64,000 nucleotides of DNA from Balneolales bacterium ANBcel1 (GTDB lineage Bacteria > Bacteroidota > Rhodothermia > Balneolales > Natronogracilivirgulaceae). Below, one piece after another: positions 37,603 through 46,671 of this stretch (the stretch's first letter is position 1; each line of letters begins with the position of its first letter). The stretch lies in the NCBI GenBank assembly GCA_029688905.1, contig JARULB010000002.1, positions 248,001-312,000 on the forward strand, read 5' to 3'. The notes under the pieces are model-generated. The model was not told the origin of the DNA and made no database searches. It worked only from the letters and a program-made list of their open reading frames with translations. The translations under genes and the position numbers were made by a program.

Positions 37603-37637
37603 AAAAAGGCCTGCTGGTATTCAGCGGGCCTTTTTTT
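37603..37637 (+). terminator. Bidirectional intrinsic terminator after icd
   Basis: A 13-bp stem (AAAAGGCCTGCTG / CAGCGGGCCTTTT, one G-T pair) with a 5-base loop is followed by seven T on the plus strand. On the minus strand the same stem is followed by five T, so it can also end the convergent lipoprotein gene whose stop lies at 37672. It is the clearest terminator with the one at 48783-48811. Confidence 0.9.
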
Positions 37638-37671
37638 ATTCAGGCATATGAAATACCCAGGCGCTTTGTTA

Positions 37672-38196
37672 CTACGGGTTTTGAATGGCCTCAAGCCAGC
37701 TGCTTTTAAGATAGCTTCGCAGAATGTAATATCTGGCATGTTCACCCGATCCGAAAAACGCGGTTTCGGTCGACAAGGCGAGTGCTTCGCTGTGACCGCG
37801 ACTCTCGAAGGTCAGCATGGATATCAGGCGGTCGGCTTCATCCTGTGTGAGCGATGCGTCCGGATCCGTACCTGATCCACCGGTCAACTCCGCCATCACA
37901 GAAGAAACCGCCGTTTCCACATTCTCCGGAAGTGTCTGGAAAGCGATCCTGCGCGCATCGGCAGAGTCGGCAGCTACCGAAATGGATGTAACATACAGCG
38001 TATCCCCCTCTACCCAGAACAGCCGGGAAGGATCATACCAGGAAGGGCGCGTTGGCTCTTCCACAACCGGCTCCGGTTCTTCTTCAACGATCTCCTCCTC
38101 TTCGTCATCCACTACCCCCCGTATCTGTTCACAGGAGGAGAAGGCAAAAGCGATGAGCAACAACAGGATAAGTGTAGAAGTGAATCGGGTGTTCAT
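37672..38196 (-). CDS. Lipoprotein, possibly LPP20-like
   Basis: A 174-residue predicted lipoprotein: signal ending FAFSSC with Cys22, then a highly acidic linker (DDEEEEIVEEEPEP near 30-43) and a small domain beginning RPSWYDP near 50. That domain recalls the LPP20 family, in which a PxWY start is followed by a strand ending in an alanine-rich helix, but the match is modest. The frame is open upstream to 38424, yet only ATG 38196 gives a signal peptide and the extension overlaps the htrA stop. It follows the HtrA gene on the same strand with a gap of about 190 bases that holds nothing recognisable. Surface or periplasmic function unknown. Confidence 0.6.
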   Translation of the reverse strand: MNTRFTSTLILLLLIAFAFSSCEQIRGVVDDEEEEIVEEEPEPVVEEPTRPSWYDPSRLFWVEGDTLYVTSISVAADSADARRIAFQTLPENVETAVSSVMAELTGGSGTDPDASLTQDEADRLISMLTFESRGHSEALALSTETAFFGSGEHARYYILRSYLKSSWLEAIQNP

Positions 38197-38389
38197 TGAA
38201 GTAGTCGTATTGGTGAATCTCAAATTGCTGAAAACCAGAACAGAAAAAGAAGCTTCACCGGCTTTGATTTCCGGCCGGCCGTCGCCCCTACTGGAAATCA
38301 GAACGCACAGGAACATCTCCGTTGTAAATCCCGGCAGAGATGTGCTGTTATTTACCGGAAATGCCGCAAGGTAATAAAAAAGCGGGACT

Positions 38390-39916
38390 TCATTGAGCAG
38401 AGATTGTAACGGTATGTTGTTCACCGGAACGAAGGATCAGCAATTCGGCGGAGGTATTTCTTCTCCGGTCATCCCAGAGGGCGGAAAACGTACCGGTATC
38501 TGCTGCCTCGCGGCCGTTTAGCTCAAGAACAATGTCCTCTTCGCGCAGGCCTGCGCGATACGCCCGGCTGTTCTCCTCGACTCCGATGACCACCAGCTGA
38601 TTGCGGGACAGGTTTTCCGGGTCGGGCAAGTCTGCCAGGGTAAAACCGGCATCCAGCTGCAGTCGGGGGATAGCGGATTCCCGGTCCCGGTCAAAGTCAA
38701 GGTCGCCGGTGGCTCTGGGCTCGGCAGCGGCCCAATCCCGGATGGCCTGTTGCTCCAGCCCCATTACCGGAAATTCCAAATCATGGGTTCTCCCTTCGCG
38801 CCAGATCCGGATGTTTACCTCTTCTCCGGGCCTCATCAAGGCGATGCGCTCCTGGAGGTGATTGGCCTCATCGACATCAAAACCATTGACTTGCAATACG
38901 ATATCCCCCCTTTTCACTCCGCCCAGGTCGGCGCTGCCACCATTTGCAACACCCCGTATCTCCACTCCGGAAACCATATCCAGGCCCGCGCTTCGGGCCC
39001 CTTCATAATCTACCGATGCAATTTCCACACCCAGAAAAGCTCGCTGCACTTCTCCGAATTCGATGATATCCCGGGCGATTTTCATGGCCATGTTGACCGG
39101 CACCGCGAATCCGTAGCCCTGATAAGTCCCGCTTTCCGAAGCGATTGCGGTGTTGATGCCGATCAGCTCACCCCGGGTATTGACCAGAGCACCGCCGCTG
39201 TTACCCCGGTTGATGGCGGCATCGGTCTGGATGAAGCTTTCAATGCGCATCCGGTCGCTGATGATGTCCACATCGCGGCCCAGCGCACTGACGATCCCGG
39301 CCGTTACTGTCGAGCGGAGCCGAAAAGGGTTACCGACGGCCATCACCCAGTCCCCTACCCGGATATTGTCGGAATTGCCCACGACCATGGAGGGTGCATT
39401 CTCTGTCTCAATTTTCAGCACGGCAAGATCGGTGGAGGCATCTCCGCCTACCAGCCGGGCCCGGTGCTGTTTCTTGTCGTGGGTCATAACCCGGACCCTG
39501 TCTCCCGCTCCGTCCACGACATGATGGTTGGTGAGGATGTAGCCGTCTGGCGAAATAAGGACTCCCGACCCGATGCTCTGTGCCCGCCGCCGGGGCAGAA
39601 AACGCTCCCAAAACTGCTCTTCAAATTGATGGTGCTCATCGTCCGGTACAGCCTGGTCCATGGCGATATCCGTTTCAATGTACACCACGGCGGGCAGCAC
39701 ATCCCTGGCAATATCATTGAAAATGTATGCCGGGGAATGGATCTCTTCCCCCGGTACCGGCTCTACCGGGTCCATGCTTCGTTTCACATCGGTGTACCGG
39801 ACCTCCACCCTTTCCAGAGGAATCCAGCTGCCTCGCGAAACCATGAGCAACACTCCGAGCAGCATACCTGTAAGCAGCAAAAGCAGAGCGGTTAGAACTT
39901 TTTGATGAAGCGGCAT
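38390..39916 (-). CDS. HtrA/DegP-type serine protease, membrane-anchored
   Basis: A 508-residue envelope protease with an N-terminal signal-anchor (about 7-26), a trypsin-fold domain (about 65-270) and two PDZ domains (about 285-375 and 420-505). The triad fits His132 (TNHHVVD), Asp163 (STDLAV) and Ser240 (RGNSGGA). It would degrade or refold damaged envelope proteins; the second PDZ is shorter and divergent. The start lies 3 bases after the recO stop, and recO follows the MMPL gene by 11 bases, so the three genes form a compact run. The lipoprotein gene follows after about 190 bases. Confidence 0.9.
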   Translation of the reverse strand: MPLHQKVLTALLLLLTGMLLGVLLMVSRGSWIPLERVEVRYTDVKRSMDPVEPVPGEEIHSPAYIFNDIARDVLPAVVYIETDIAMDQAVPDDEHHQFEEQFWERFLPRRRAQSIGSGVLISPDGYILTNHHVVDGAGDRVRVMTHDKKQHRARLVGGDASTDLAVLKIETENAPSMVVGNSDNIRVGDWVMAVGNPFRLRSTVTAGIVSALGRDVDIISDRMRIESFIQTDAAINRGNSGGALVNTRGELIGINTAIASESGTYQGYGFAVPVNMAMKIARDIIEFGEVQRAFLGVEIASVDYEGARSAGLDMVSGVEIRGVANGGSADLGGVKRGDIVLQVNGFDVDEANHLQERIALMRPGEEVNIRIWREGRTHDLEFPVMGLEQQAIRDWAAAEPRATGDLDFDRDRESAIPRLQLDAGFTLADLPDPENLSRNQLVVIGVEENSRAYRAGLREEDIVLELNGREAADTGTFSALWDDRRRNTSAELLILRSGEQHTVTISAQ

Positions 39917-39919
39917 GAA

Positions 39920-40678
39920 TTAATTCAGTATTTGTTGAAAAATGCTGTCGGATCGGCGGGCTTTCAGTCCCTCCATATGATACTGCAGGTAAACGTCCAT
40001 GTGGTGAATCATGTTACGAATATCTCCAACCGGGAACGTATCGGTCAACAGTTCGGCTTTCCGCCCGTCCAAGATACAACGCAAATACCGGTATTGAGAT
40101 TTCGTTAGCCTGAAATGCAGTCCGCCTGCGGGATTTGGCGACAGGTTTCCCGACTCCACGTTCAGATAGCAACCCGACATACCATCGGGATCATTCCCGG
40201 CTGGTGCCGCATTACCGGAATCCTCGAATATGCCGATTCCTGTGAGCTGCGCCAGTCGAAATTGAATGTATGGAAAAAGGTTCTTCGGACTAAATTCCGT
40301 TGCGTGCAGCCAGGGAAGAAATTCGGCAAGAAAATCAAAAATCTCCGGCATGGGCTCGTGTTCATGGCAAAGCTGCTCGCAGAGCTCAAGGGTCACCATG
40401 GCCACGGCCATTTTCTCCATCTGTTCATGGATACGCCATGTCGCCTTTTGCTGTACCACTTCACCGATATTCTGCACATCCCGGGTGGGTTTGTAGTAGT
40501 AAGTCACGTCGAGGATAAACCCGGGCTGAAGGAGTCCGCCGAACTTGTTTTTATGCCGACGTGCACCACGTGCCATAACTGCTATTTTCCCGTGCTCTTT
40601 GCTCAGCAGTGTGACAATCAGGCTGCTTTCGCGAAAGGGGATTGTTTTGAGGATAATGGCAGAGGTGTCGACGAGCAT
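39920..40678 (-). CDS. recO: DNA repair protein RecO
   Basis: A recombination mediator that works with RecR to load RecA on SSB-coated DNA. The 252-residue protein has the N-terminal OB fold (about 1-80, starting with the ILKTIPFRESSLIVTLLS region) and a helical C-terminal region. The GARRHKNKFGGLLQPG segment near 38-53 is typical of RecO. The zinc-binding cysteine set found in many RecO proteins is not visible in the C-terminal half, where only isolated cysteines occur. It sits between the MMPL exporter and the HtrA gene, with gaps of 11 and 3 bases. Confidence 0.88.
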   Translation of the reverse strand: MLVDTSAIILKTIPFRESSLIVTLLSKEHGKIAVMARGARRHKNKFGGLLQPGFILDVTYYYKPTRDVQNIGEVVQQKATWRIHEQMEKMAVAMVTLELCEQLCHEHEPMPEIFDFLAEFLPWLHATEFSPKNLFPYIQFRLAQLTGIGIFEDSGNAAPAGNDPDGMSGCYLNVESGNLSPNPAGGLHFRLTKSQYRYLRCILDGRKAELLTDTFPVGDIRNMIHHMDVYLQYHMEGLKARRSDSIFQQILN

Positions 40679-40689
40679 GGTTTGCCAAT

Positions 40690-43203
40690 TCAGAACCGGA
40701 TCCAGCCCCGGTTTTCAAGCAGCTGGACCAGCGAAGGAAGATATGTGAGGGCGGATGTGAGGGTAAGGCCGATGCCGACCACGGCAAGTACCCCGATGGA
40801 GTGCAGGCCCGGGTGGCTTGTCAGCAGGAGTCCGGCAAAACCAAGCATGGTGGTAAAAGAGCCAACGCTAATGTGCTGTCCGGTACTCTTCAGGACCTTG
40901 CCCATGCTGTTTTTTCCCTCTTCACGATACCGGCTGGCCAGATGCACTCCGTTGTCGTTACCGATTCCGAGAATAGCCGGAAGTACGACCAGGTTATACA
41001 TGTTGAAGGAGAGTCCGAAGAGAATCATAACCGCGAAGGTCCAGCTCAATCCGATGAGAAGCGGAAGCATGGCGATGATGGTCCATCGGAAGGAGCGGAA
41101 AGCCAAATACACGAGGATGAATATCATGACAAAGGTGGCAGTCACCATATACGGACTTTCATCCCGCATCAGCTCTAGCATTTCGGCGGCTACAATCGAA
41201 GTACTGGCCGCGTGATAAACCCGGCCGCTTTCGGTTTCAATGGTACCGACTTCATTTTTGAAAGCGATGGAGTTACGTCCGTCTGACAGGCCGACGGCAG
41301 GATAGATCATGACAAACCGTCCGATTTCCCCGTCACGTGTCAAAAACCGGTTCTTCAGAAACTCGGGCACATCCCCAATATTCAGCGGCTCTTCCACCCG
41401 CGATGCCCGCCTCAAGATGTCTAAATGTTCTCCTTCCTCGTTTCTTAAGAAGGGATCGTCCAGCAACTCCCTGATTTCCCGGACGTACGAAAGTTTAAGT
41501 TCTTCTTCTTCCCTGTTTACCGGGAAGCGTTCCTGAAGAGCTTCCACATCCAGAATGGTGGATTCCGGATTCTCCTCCTTTTTCTGCCTGATGGTTTGCA
41601 GAATTTCCCGGACTTCCTCGTCGGTATCTGCCAGAATATAAGCGGGGTTTCTGCGGCCGGTCTGCATCACATCTCCACGCAGGTCTCGGTACTCCTCATA
41701 GCGTGGAAACTCCGGCTCCAGCACGCTGAAGTTGTATTCGAAATAGAGTTTGTCGGTGTTGAACAATACCGCTGCCACCACAAGGGTTCCTGCAATAACG
41801 ATCGCGCGGGCGAAGGGAAACCTGCCGGATTTCTTCTCTGCAGCCGTATCGGGGGCCTCATTTTTGTTGATGAGAATCAAACCGAATCTTTCAAACAGCA
41901 CGATAACCGCCGGCATGATAAACAGCATGGAAAGATAGGCCAATACGATGCCGAGACCGGAAATAAAGCCAAATTCTGAAAAGCCCCGAAAATCAGCTAC
42001 TACCAGTACAAAGAGTGCCACGGCCGTAGTGGTGGCGCTGGTCATGATGGCTGCCCCGGTACTGTCATAGGTTTCATGAAGCGCATCGGAAACACGCGCC
42101 CCCGAGGAACGTTTTTCCAGATATCGCGCATAGAAATGAATACCGTAATCGATACCCAGGCCAAAAAGGATCACAAACAAAACGGATGTCATGGTATTTA
42201 GCACACCCACTGCAAAATAGGCAATGCCAAAAGTGATCATAAGGCTCACCATTAGCGGCATTCCGATAATCACTATGGGGACCGGAAAGCGCAATGCATG
42301 AGCCCAGAGCGAGTGCCGCTGGTTTCTCCAGTGGCCCCTGCGGTAGTTGATCATCAGCTTGATCATGAAATAGAGGCCAACAAGCAGAATGATCGCGCTG
42401 AAACCGGAGCCGAAACTGGTGATGACATCTCCGACGATCGATTCGATTTCCATCAGATGACGCTCGAGCCTTCCACCGGAACGTGCAATCATTTCGGGAT
42501 GATAGGAGGCGGGATCAAGCTCGGCGATCAGCCCCTCAAAGGCATCAAACATGGCACTTACATACCTGAGATCCCCCTGGGAACCGGTTGGGAAAAACTG
42601 AACGACCATGCGGGTGCTATCGTCACTGATCGGATACTCCGACGGTATCAGCTCATGGTACATCTCCTCGAACCGCCGCAGCGTCTCCTCATCATCCGCA
42701 TCGTCCTCGTCCTTGAAATCATCTTCAAAATCAACAAAAAACGGATTTGCTTCCAGCCGGGCATCCTCAATACGATCCTCCAGAAAGGTGATGATCTCAT
42801 TGATCTCCTGTTCGGTGGAGAGATAAATGGCATAATCCTTGAGCACCTCGACATCCCGGCGGAACTCATAACGATCGACAAAAAAATCTCCTCTCCGCTC
42901 ATCATAGAGCTCCATAGCCCTTGGAATCAGGTCTTTGGCAAAGGCCTTGTTGGATGCAAAATCCGGAGAAACAATCGTTACCTCCAGCGCCGTTTCCGCA
43001 CCAACGGACTCTCTCAGGTTATTCAGCGCCTGCACACTTTCATGATCCTCCGGAAGCAGATTGGCCAGGTCGGTGTCAATATTCAGATTGGACGCATAGA
43101 AACCCGAGACGATCGCAGCCAGAATTGCGGTTAACACCACAGCTACAGGATACCGGTAGTTTAACGTGATAAGAGGACGAAGCAGGAGGAGTATTCTTCT
43201 CAT
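40690..43203 (-). CDS. RND-superfamily exporter, MMPL type
   Basis: An 837-residue inner-membrane exporter with two six-helix halves. In each half one helix precedes a large extracytoplasmic loop (about 35-230 and 490-640). The proton-relay style segments are GLGIDYGIHFYARYLE near 345-360 and GIGNDNGVHLASRY near 755-770. It resembles the hopanoid/lipid-transporting HpnN-like and other MMPL proteins more than drug efflux RND pumps, and no periplasmic adaptor gene is adjacent. Substrate unknown; a lipid is plausible (inference). It heads the run MMPL-recO-htrA and diverges from the lipocalin-like gene. Confidence 0.82.
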   Translation of the reverse strand: MRRILLLLRPLITLNYRYPVAVVLTAILAAIVSGFYASNLNIDTDLANLLPEDHESVQALNNLRESVGAETALEVTIVSPDFASNKAFAKDLIPRAMELYDERRGDFFVDRYEFRRDVEVLKDYAIYLSTEQEINEIITFLEDRIEDARLEANPFFVDFEDDFKDEDDADDEETLRRFEEMYHELIPSEYPISDDSTRMVVQFFPTGSQGDLRYVSAMFDAFEGLIAELDPASYHPEMIARSGGRLERHLMEIESIVGDVITSFGSGFSAIILLVGLYFMIKLMINYRRGHWRNQRHSLWAHALRFPVPIVIIGMPLMVSLMITFGIAYFAVGVLNTMTSVLFVILFGLGIDYGIHFYARYLEKRSSGARVSDALHETYDSTGAAIMTSATTTAVALFVLVVADFRGFSEFGFISGLGIVLAYLSMLFIMPAVIVLFERFGLILINKNEAPDTAAEKKSGRFPFARAIVIAGTLVVAAVLFNTDKLYFEYNFSVLEPEFPRYEEYRDLRGDVMQTGRRNPAYILADTDEEVREILQTIRQKKEENPESTILDVEALQERFPVNREEEELKLSYVREIRELLDDPFLRNEEGEHLDILRRASRVEEPLNIGDVPEFLKNRFLTRDGEIGRFVMIYPAVGLSDGRNSIAFKNEVGTIETESGRVYHAASTSIVAAEMLELMRDESPYMVTATFVMIFILVYLAFRSFRWTIIAMLPLLIGLSWTFAVMILFGLSFNMYNLVVLPAILGIGNDNGVHLASRYREEGKNSMGKVLKSTGQHISVGSFTTMLGFAGLLLTSHPGLHSIGVLAVVGIGLTLTSALTYLPSLVQLLENRGWIRF

Positions 43204-43253
43204 GAAAAAATATATTTCTGTGCAGGCGGTCAGGAAGTTACAAAAAAAGCAGA

Positions 43254-43316
43254 CACTTTGTGACTACCCGGGATTCTCATACATTGAAGTGTGCGCGCCT
43301 TCCGTACTACAAAGTG
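43254..43316. repeat. Inverted repeat between divergent genes
   Basis: CACTTTGT (43254-43261) and ACAAAGTG (43309-43316) are perfect 8-bp inverted arms 47 bases apart, in the roughly 194-base region between the MMPL and lipocalin-like start codons. The stretch has no gene. The arms face both genes symmetrically and could be paired operators; chance is not excluded. Confidence 0.3.
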
Positions 43317-43397
43317 AAACTGATCGTTTGCTGATAAACGGATGAACCTGAAAAATCTGTTACGAACACTACATCACCCAAGCACTAACCGGTTTTT

Positions 43398-44543
43398 ATG
43401 TTTTTGTTTTCCCGTATGCGCAGATGTTTGTCTGCCGACTCCGACTCCCGACACAATGGCATCATTCAGGGAATGGTCAATCTTGCACTCACCTCACTTA
43501 TTGTACTTTTTTCCGGTGCGGCACTTTTTGCATCTGGTTTGGGTGAGAACAACAATGATACAAATGAGGGTGTTCCCGGACTGAGAAACACGGAATGGCG
43601 CGATATGCTGCCTCACACGAAAAGTGGCAGCTATTACAATGAATTCTGGGTATATCATATTTTCCTGGAAGATGACCTGCATCTGCACATTACGTTCTCA
43701 CTGGCGAATTTCGGATCACTGAAGAGTGCGGTAAGCGGTGGAAAACTGTTTGTCTCCAATTTTAAAGGCAGTAACTACAATGTGGCAAGGGAGTTTGCGC
43801 TGGACAGGCTGGTTGTCGATGAAGAGCGGCAGAAGGTTCGGCTCCACGACGGGCGAGATATTTTTTTCCGGGGGAAACTGCCGGAAGAGCATGATATCCT
43901 GTTTCAGACCAGCAAGGACGGTGTTTCGTACCTGGTTGAACTGGAGTTCACCGATATCCATCCCGGATATGCCGCCGGAGATGGTGTGGTTACCGTTGAC
44001 GGAGATGAAATGGGTATGTTCGTCCATATCCCCAAAGCGAGGGTGACGGGCACGGTAGCCATAAATGAAGACACGCTGGCAGTGAGCGGAACGGCCTATA
44101 TGGATCACACGTATCAAACCGATCTCTCTTCTAAATTAGTGGACAAAGGATTTCGCCATATCACCCACACGAATAACGGTTTCATGACCGGCTACTACAT
44201 TATTCCGAAACGCAGATCCGAGACTCCCGTGGTAGGAATCGCCCTGGAAAACAACGGCAGGAAAACGGTGCTACATCATCCCGTGGAAGTTCGCACGATT
44301 GAGTCACGGAGGGTTGACGGCAACTCCATTCCCGGGAAAATTGAAATCACCTACGCTTCCGGTGTAACCAGAACCCTTGAACGCATTGACGATTTCCAAC
44401 ATGTCTCTTTTCTGGAGGAGCTCGGAGGCCTGCGCCGCCGGCTGGTCCGAAGTTTTCTGGGCGGCGAGATTATCGAATATGTGGGCACAGGTATGCTGGA
44501 TAACAACACACCCGTGAATTACAATTTCCTTATAGTTCATTGA
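43398..44543 (+). CDS. Secreted lipocalin-like protein (AttH/CrtC type)
   Basis: A protein of 381 residues, or about 356 if ATG 43473 is used. The hydrophobic segment after that second ATG (VNLALTSLIVLFSGAALFA) looks like a signal peptide. The body is beta-rich and contains SGTAYMDHTYQTDLSSKL near 232-249, resembling the conserved DH-containing motif of carotenoid 1,2-hydratase, AttH and Svf1-like double-lipocalin proteins. That similarity is by eye and modest. A role in binding or modifying a hydrophobic molecule would follow, and the divergent MMPL gene might move a related lipid (inference). It is 173 bases ahead of the glycosyltransferase genes. Confidence 0.5.
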   Translation: MFLFSRMRRCLSADSDSRHNGIIQGMVNLALTSLIVLFSGAALFASGLGENNNDTNEGVPGLRNTEWRDMLPHTKSGSYYNEFWVYHIFLEDDLHLHITFSLANFGSLKSAVSGGKLFVSNFKGSNYNVAREFALDRLVVDEERQKVRLHDGRDIFFRGKLPEEHDILFQTSKDGVSYLVELEFTDIHPGYAAGDGVVTVDGDEMGMFVHIPKARVTGTVAINEDTLAVSGTAYMDHTYQTDLSSKLVDKGFRHITHTNNGFMTGYYIIPKRRSETPVVGIALENNGRKTVLHHPVEVRTIESRRVDGNSIPGKIEITYASGVTRTLERIDDFQHVSFLEELGGLRRRLVRSFLGGEIIEYVGTGMLDNNTPVNYNFLIVH

Positions 44544-44716
44544 GGCGGGAGAATATGCCGGATGGCGAATCATCGACTTTTTTTGCACAGTGATTTGTAT
44601 ATTGATGGCATTCCGGGTGGCGGAGACCTGTAGTTCCAACCACGCAACTACCTCAACCCCGGCTGGTTTATCCGAAAAGTAATTAAATCTGCTGCTTTCA
44701 AGAAACCTGTACGTCC

Positions 44717-45799
44717 ATGAACATTTTGTTTATTCCATCTCTGCCGATATCCCATGAACTGACTGACAAAGACGGCTTTCTTGATATTGCGAACCGGGAT
44801 AAATGGATGTCCTCGCTGCTTATTAGAAGAGGCTACCCCACCCGGCTCTGGGCTGCTGGTGAAAGCTCCTATGAGGATGAATGGCAGTATGACGACCTCC
44901 CAGCGGTGCCTGTCCGGATTTTCAAAACGGACGCATCCAATCCGGATCCGCTGCGTGAAGTATCCACGGCCTTGAACAAGGCGGTAGCCGAATCGGATGC
45001 CGATATGGTGATATTGAAGGGGTTGGATGGCGGAGTCGGACTTCAACTTGCAAAGCACGTGCTAGTCCCGAAAGGTATTCCCTTTGCATGGATCATCGAC
45101 GGAACCTGGTATCATCCTCTTCTGGCCAGGGCATTCGCTGTACTTTATGAAACAGAGTGGCAGCGCGGTCAGCTGACTTCCCGCGGTATCCGATTCTGGC
45201 GCAAAGTGATCGATGACAAAAAGATGATTCCGCTTCCGAAATCGGTGGATACCCGCCACTTTGCGCCGGATCCGCTGGTAACCAAAGAGTGTGATGTAAT
45301 CGGGATGGAGCAGGTGCTGACCCACTCTCCCAAAATGGATTCGCTTATTGCGCTCTCCCGCCATCTGAAAGTGGGCGTGATCGGCGGGGGGTCAGAGCTT
45401 TATAACTTCAGAAAAAGATATCCGGAAATTGACTGGTATGGAGCTGTCCCCTATTCCGACCTGCCGGCAATGATAAACCGGGGCAGGATCTTTTTCCACA
45501 GCGGGTTGCGCCACGACCACCCCAGATCTATTGTGGAAGCGGCTGCATGCGGTGTTCCTCCCGTGGCTTTCCGGGAAGTGACTGATGAACGCGTTCTCCC
45601 GGAAAGTGTCGGCTGGCGGATCACCCAAAAGAAATTTGTCGACGAACTGGTGGCCCTGGCAGCCGACCGTGAAAAACTTCAAAAGGTCTCCCACACGGCC
45701 CGGTCTCATGCGGAGAAACACTGGCATCATACTTCCTCTCTTCCCGCCATCAGGGAATTAATTAACCGGATGATTGAAACCAAAAAAAATACCGGCTGA
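44717..45799 (+). CDS. GT4-like glycosyltransferase
   Basis: A 360-residue protein with the GT-B fold pattern: an N-terminal domain starting MNILFIPSLP and a C-terminal domain where GVDxxxF-like KSVDTRHFAP (about 178-187) and HSGLRHDHPRSIVEAAACGVPPVAF (split across about 260-284) match the donor-binding region of family 4 enzymes, including the conserved Glu. The central motif region is poorer than in typical members, so the acceptor and donor cannot be guessed. It is followed after 65 bases by a GT2-like gene. Together they may build a glycan outside the larger cluster at 57749. Confidence 0.7.
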   Translation: MNILFIPSLPISHELTDKDGFLDIANRDKWMSSLLIRRGYPTRLWAAGESSYEDEWQYDDLPAVPVRIFKTDASNPDPLREVSTALNKAVAESDADMVILKGLDGGVGLQLAKHVLVPKGIPFAWIIDGTWYHPLLARAFAVLYETEWQRGQLTSRGIRFWRKVIDDKKMIPLPKSVDTRHFAPDPLVTKECDVIGMEQVLTHSPKMDSLIALSRHLKVGVIGGGSELYNFRKRYPEIDWYGAVPYSDLPAMINRGRIFFHSGLRHDHPRSIVEAAACGVPPVAFREVTDERVLPESVGWRITQKKFVDELVALAADREKLQKVSHTARSHAEKHWHHTSSLPAIRELINRMIETKKNTG

Positions 45800-45864
45800 G
45801 TTTACGGCCTGAACCCAGTTGTTCGGCCTTATCACGCATCATTATACACCAAACCTGAGCGATC

Positions 45865-46671
45865 ATGGCAACATATAACCCCCTGGTCAGCTGCCTGCTT
45901 CCGGCCGGAACCGATTACTCCCGCCTTGCAAGGTCTATCCACTGCTACCAGCAGCAAAGCTGGAAAAATAAAGAGTTGATAGTCATTGATTCAGGTCACC
46001 GTGACATTATGCCCTTGCTGGAGGATATTCCTTCGAATGAAGTCCGCCACATCAGGGCTGCCAAAAAATCAGGATATACGGAGTCTTCGCTATTGAATCT
46101 TGGGGTGAACCAGGCTGAAGGTGACATGATCGCGTACTGGGGAGAGACTGAATGGCACCATCCCGACAGGATACAAACCCAGGTTGATGCCATGACCGAT
46201 ACGGACAATGCCTGTGTACTTCACTCCACACTTCTTCACCTGGATCATCCGGAATATGTGCATCACCCGTACTCGCTACCGGTTTCCGGAGGATATGCCG
46301 GCAGCCTGGTGGTTCGCAACAGGAATGACCTCCATTTCCCAAAAACCAGAAAGGATGCCAAGCAGCGCTATCTCAAATTTCTTGATGAAACCGAGGTCTG
46401 TACATTAGACGATTCGATGGCCTGGCTGATGATTCGCTGCCTGGAGGGTGGCTCAAAGTCCGATGGATATAAAGCGTTTGTCGCGGGCCTTCGCGATTCC
46501 CCGAAAAGCGCCGCCTGGAAATTCTGGCTTACGTTTCGGGGAAAAAGCCTGGCCACACATCCCCGGTTTTCCATATCGGAAAAAGAGCGTCAGGCTTTTT
46601 ACCGCTACTTGAAAGAGTCCCAAAGGCTTGGTTTGATCCGGTCGATAACGGATGGTCACACGCCTGCCTGA
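45865..46671 (+). CDS. GT2-like glycosyltransferase with altered DXD region
   Basis: A 268-residue protein with a GT-A start: VSCLLPAGTDY and the QQSWKNKELIVIDSG strand match the family 2 nucleotide-binding half. Where family 2 enzymes have a DDD-type metal motif before xxxP, this protein has YWGETEWHHPDR (about 92-103), so the usual acidic pair is replaced by Glu-x-Glu. Function is unsure for that reason. The last 16 bases overlap tail-to-tail with mlaC on the other strand. It is probably co-transcribed with the GT4-like gene. Confidence 0.65.
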   Translation: MATYNPLVSCLLPAGTDYSRLARSIHCYQQQSWKNKELIVIDSGHRDIMPLLEDIPSNEVRHIRAAKKSGYTESSLLNLGVNQAEGDMIAYWGETEWHHPDRIQTQVDAMTDTDNACVLHSTLLHLDHPEYVHHPYSLPVSGGYAGSLVVRNRNDLHFPKTRKDAKQRYLKFLDETEVCTLDDSMAWLMIRCLEGGSKSDGYKAFVAGLRDSPKSAAWKFWLTFRGKSLATHPRFSISEKERQAFYRYLKESQRLGLIRSITDGHTPA

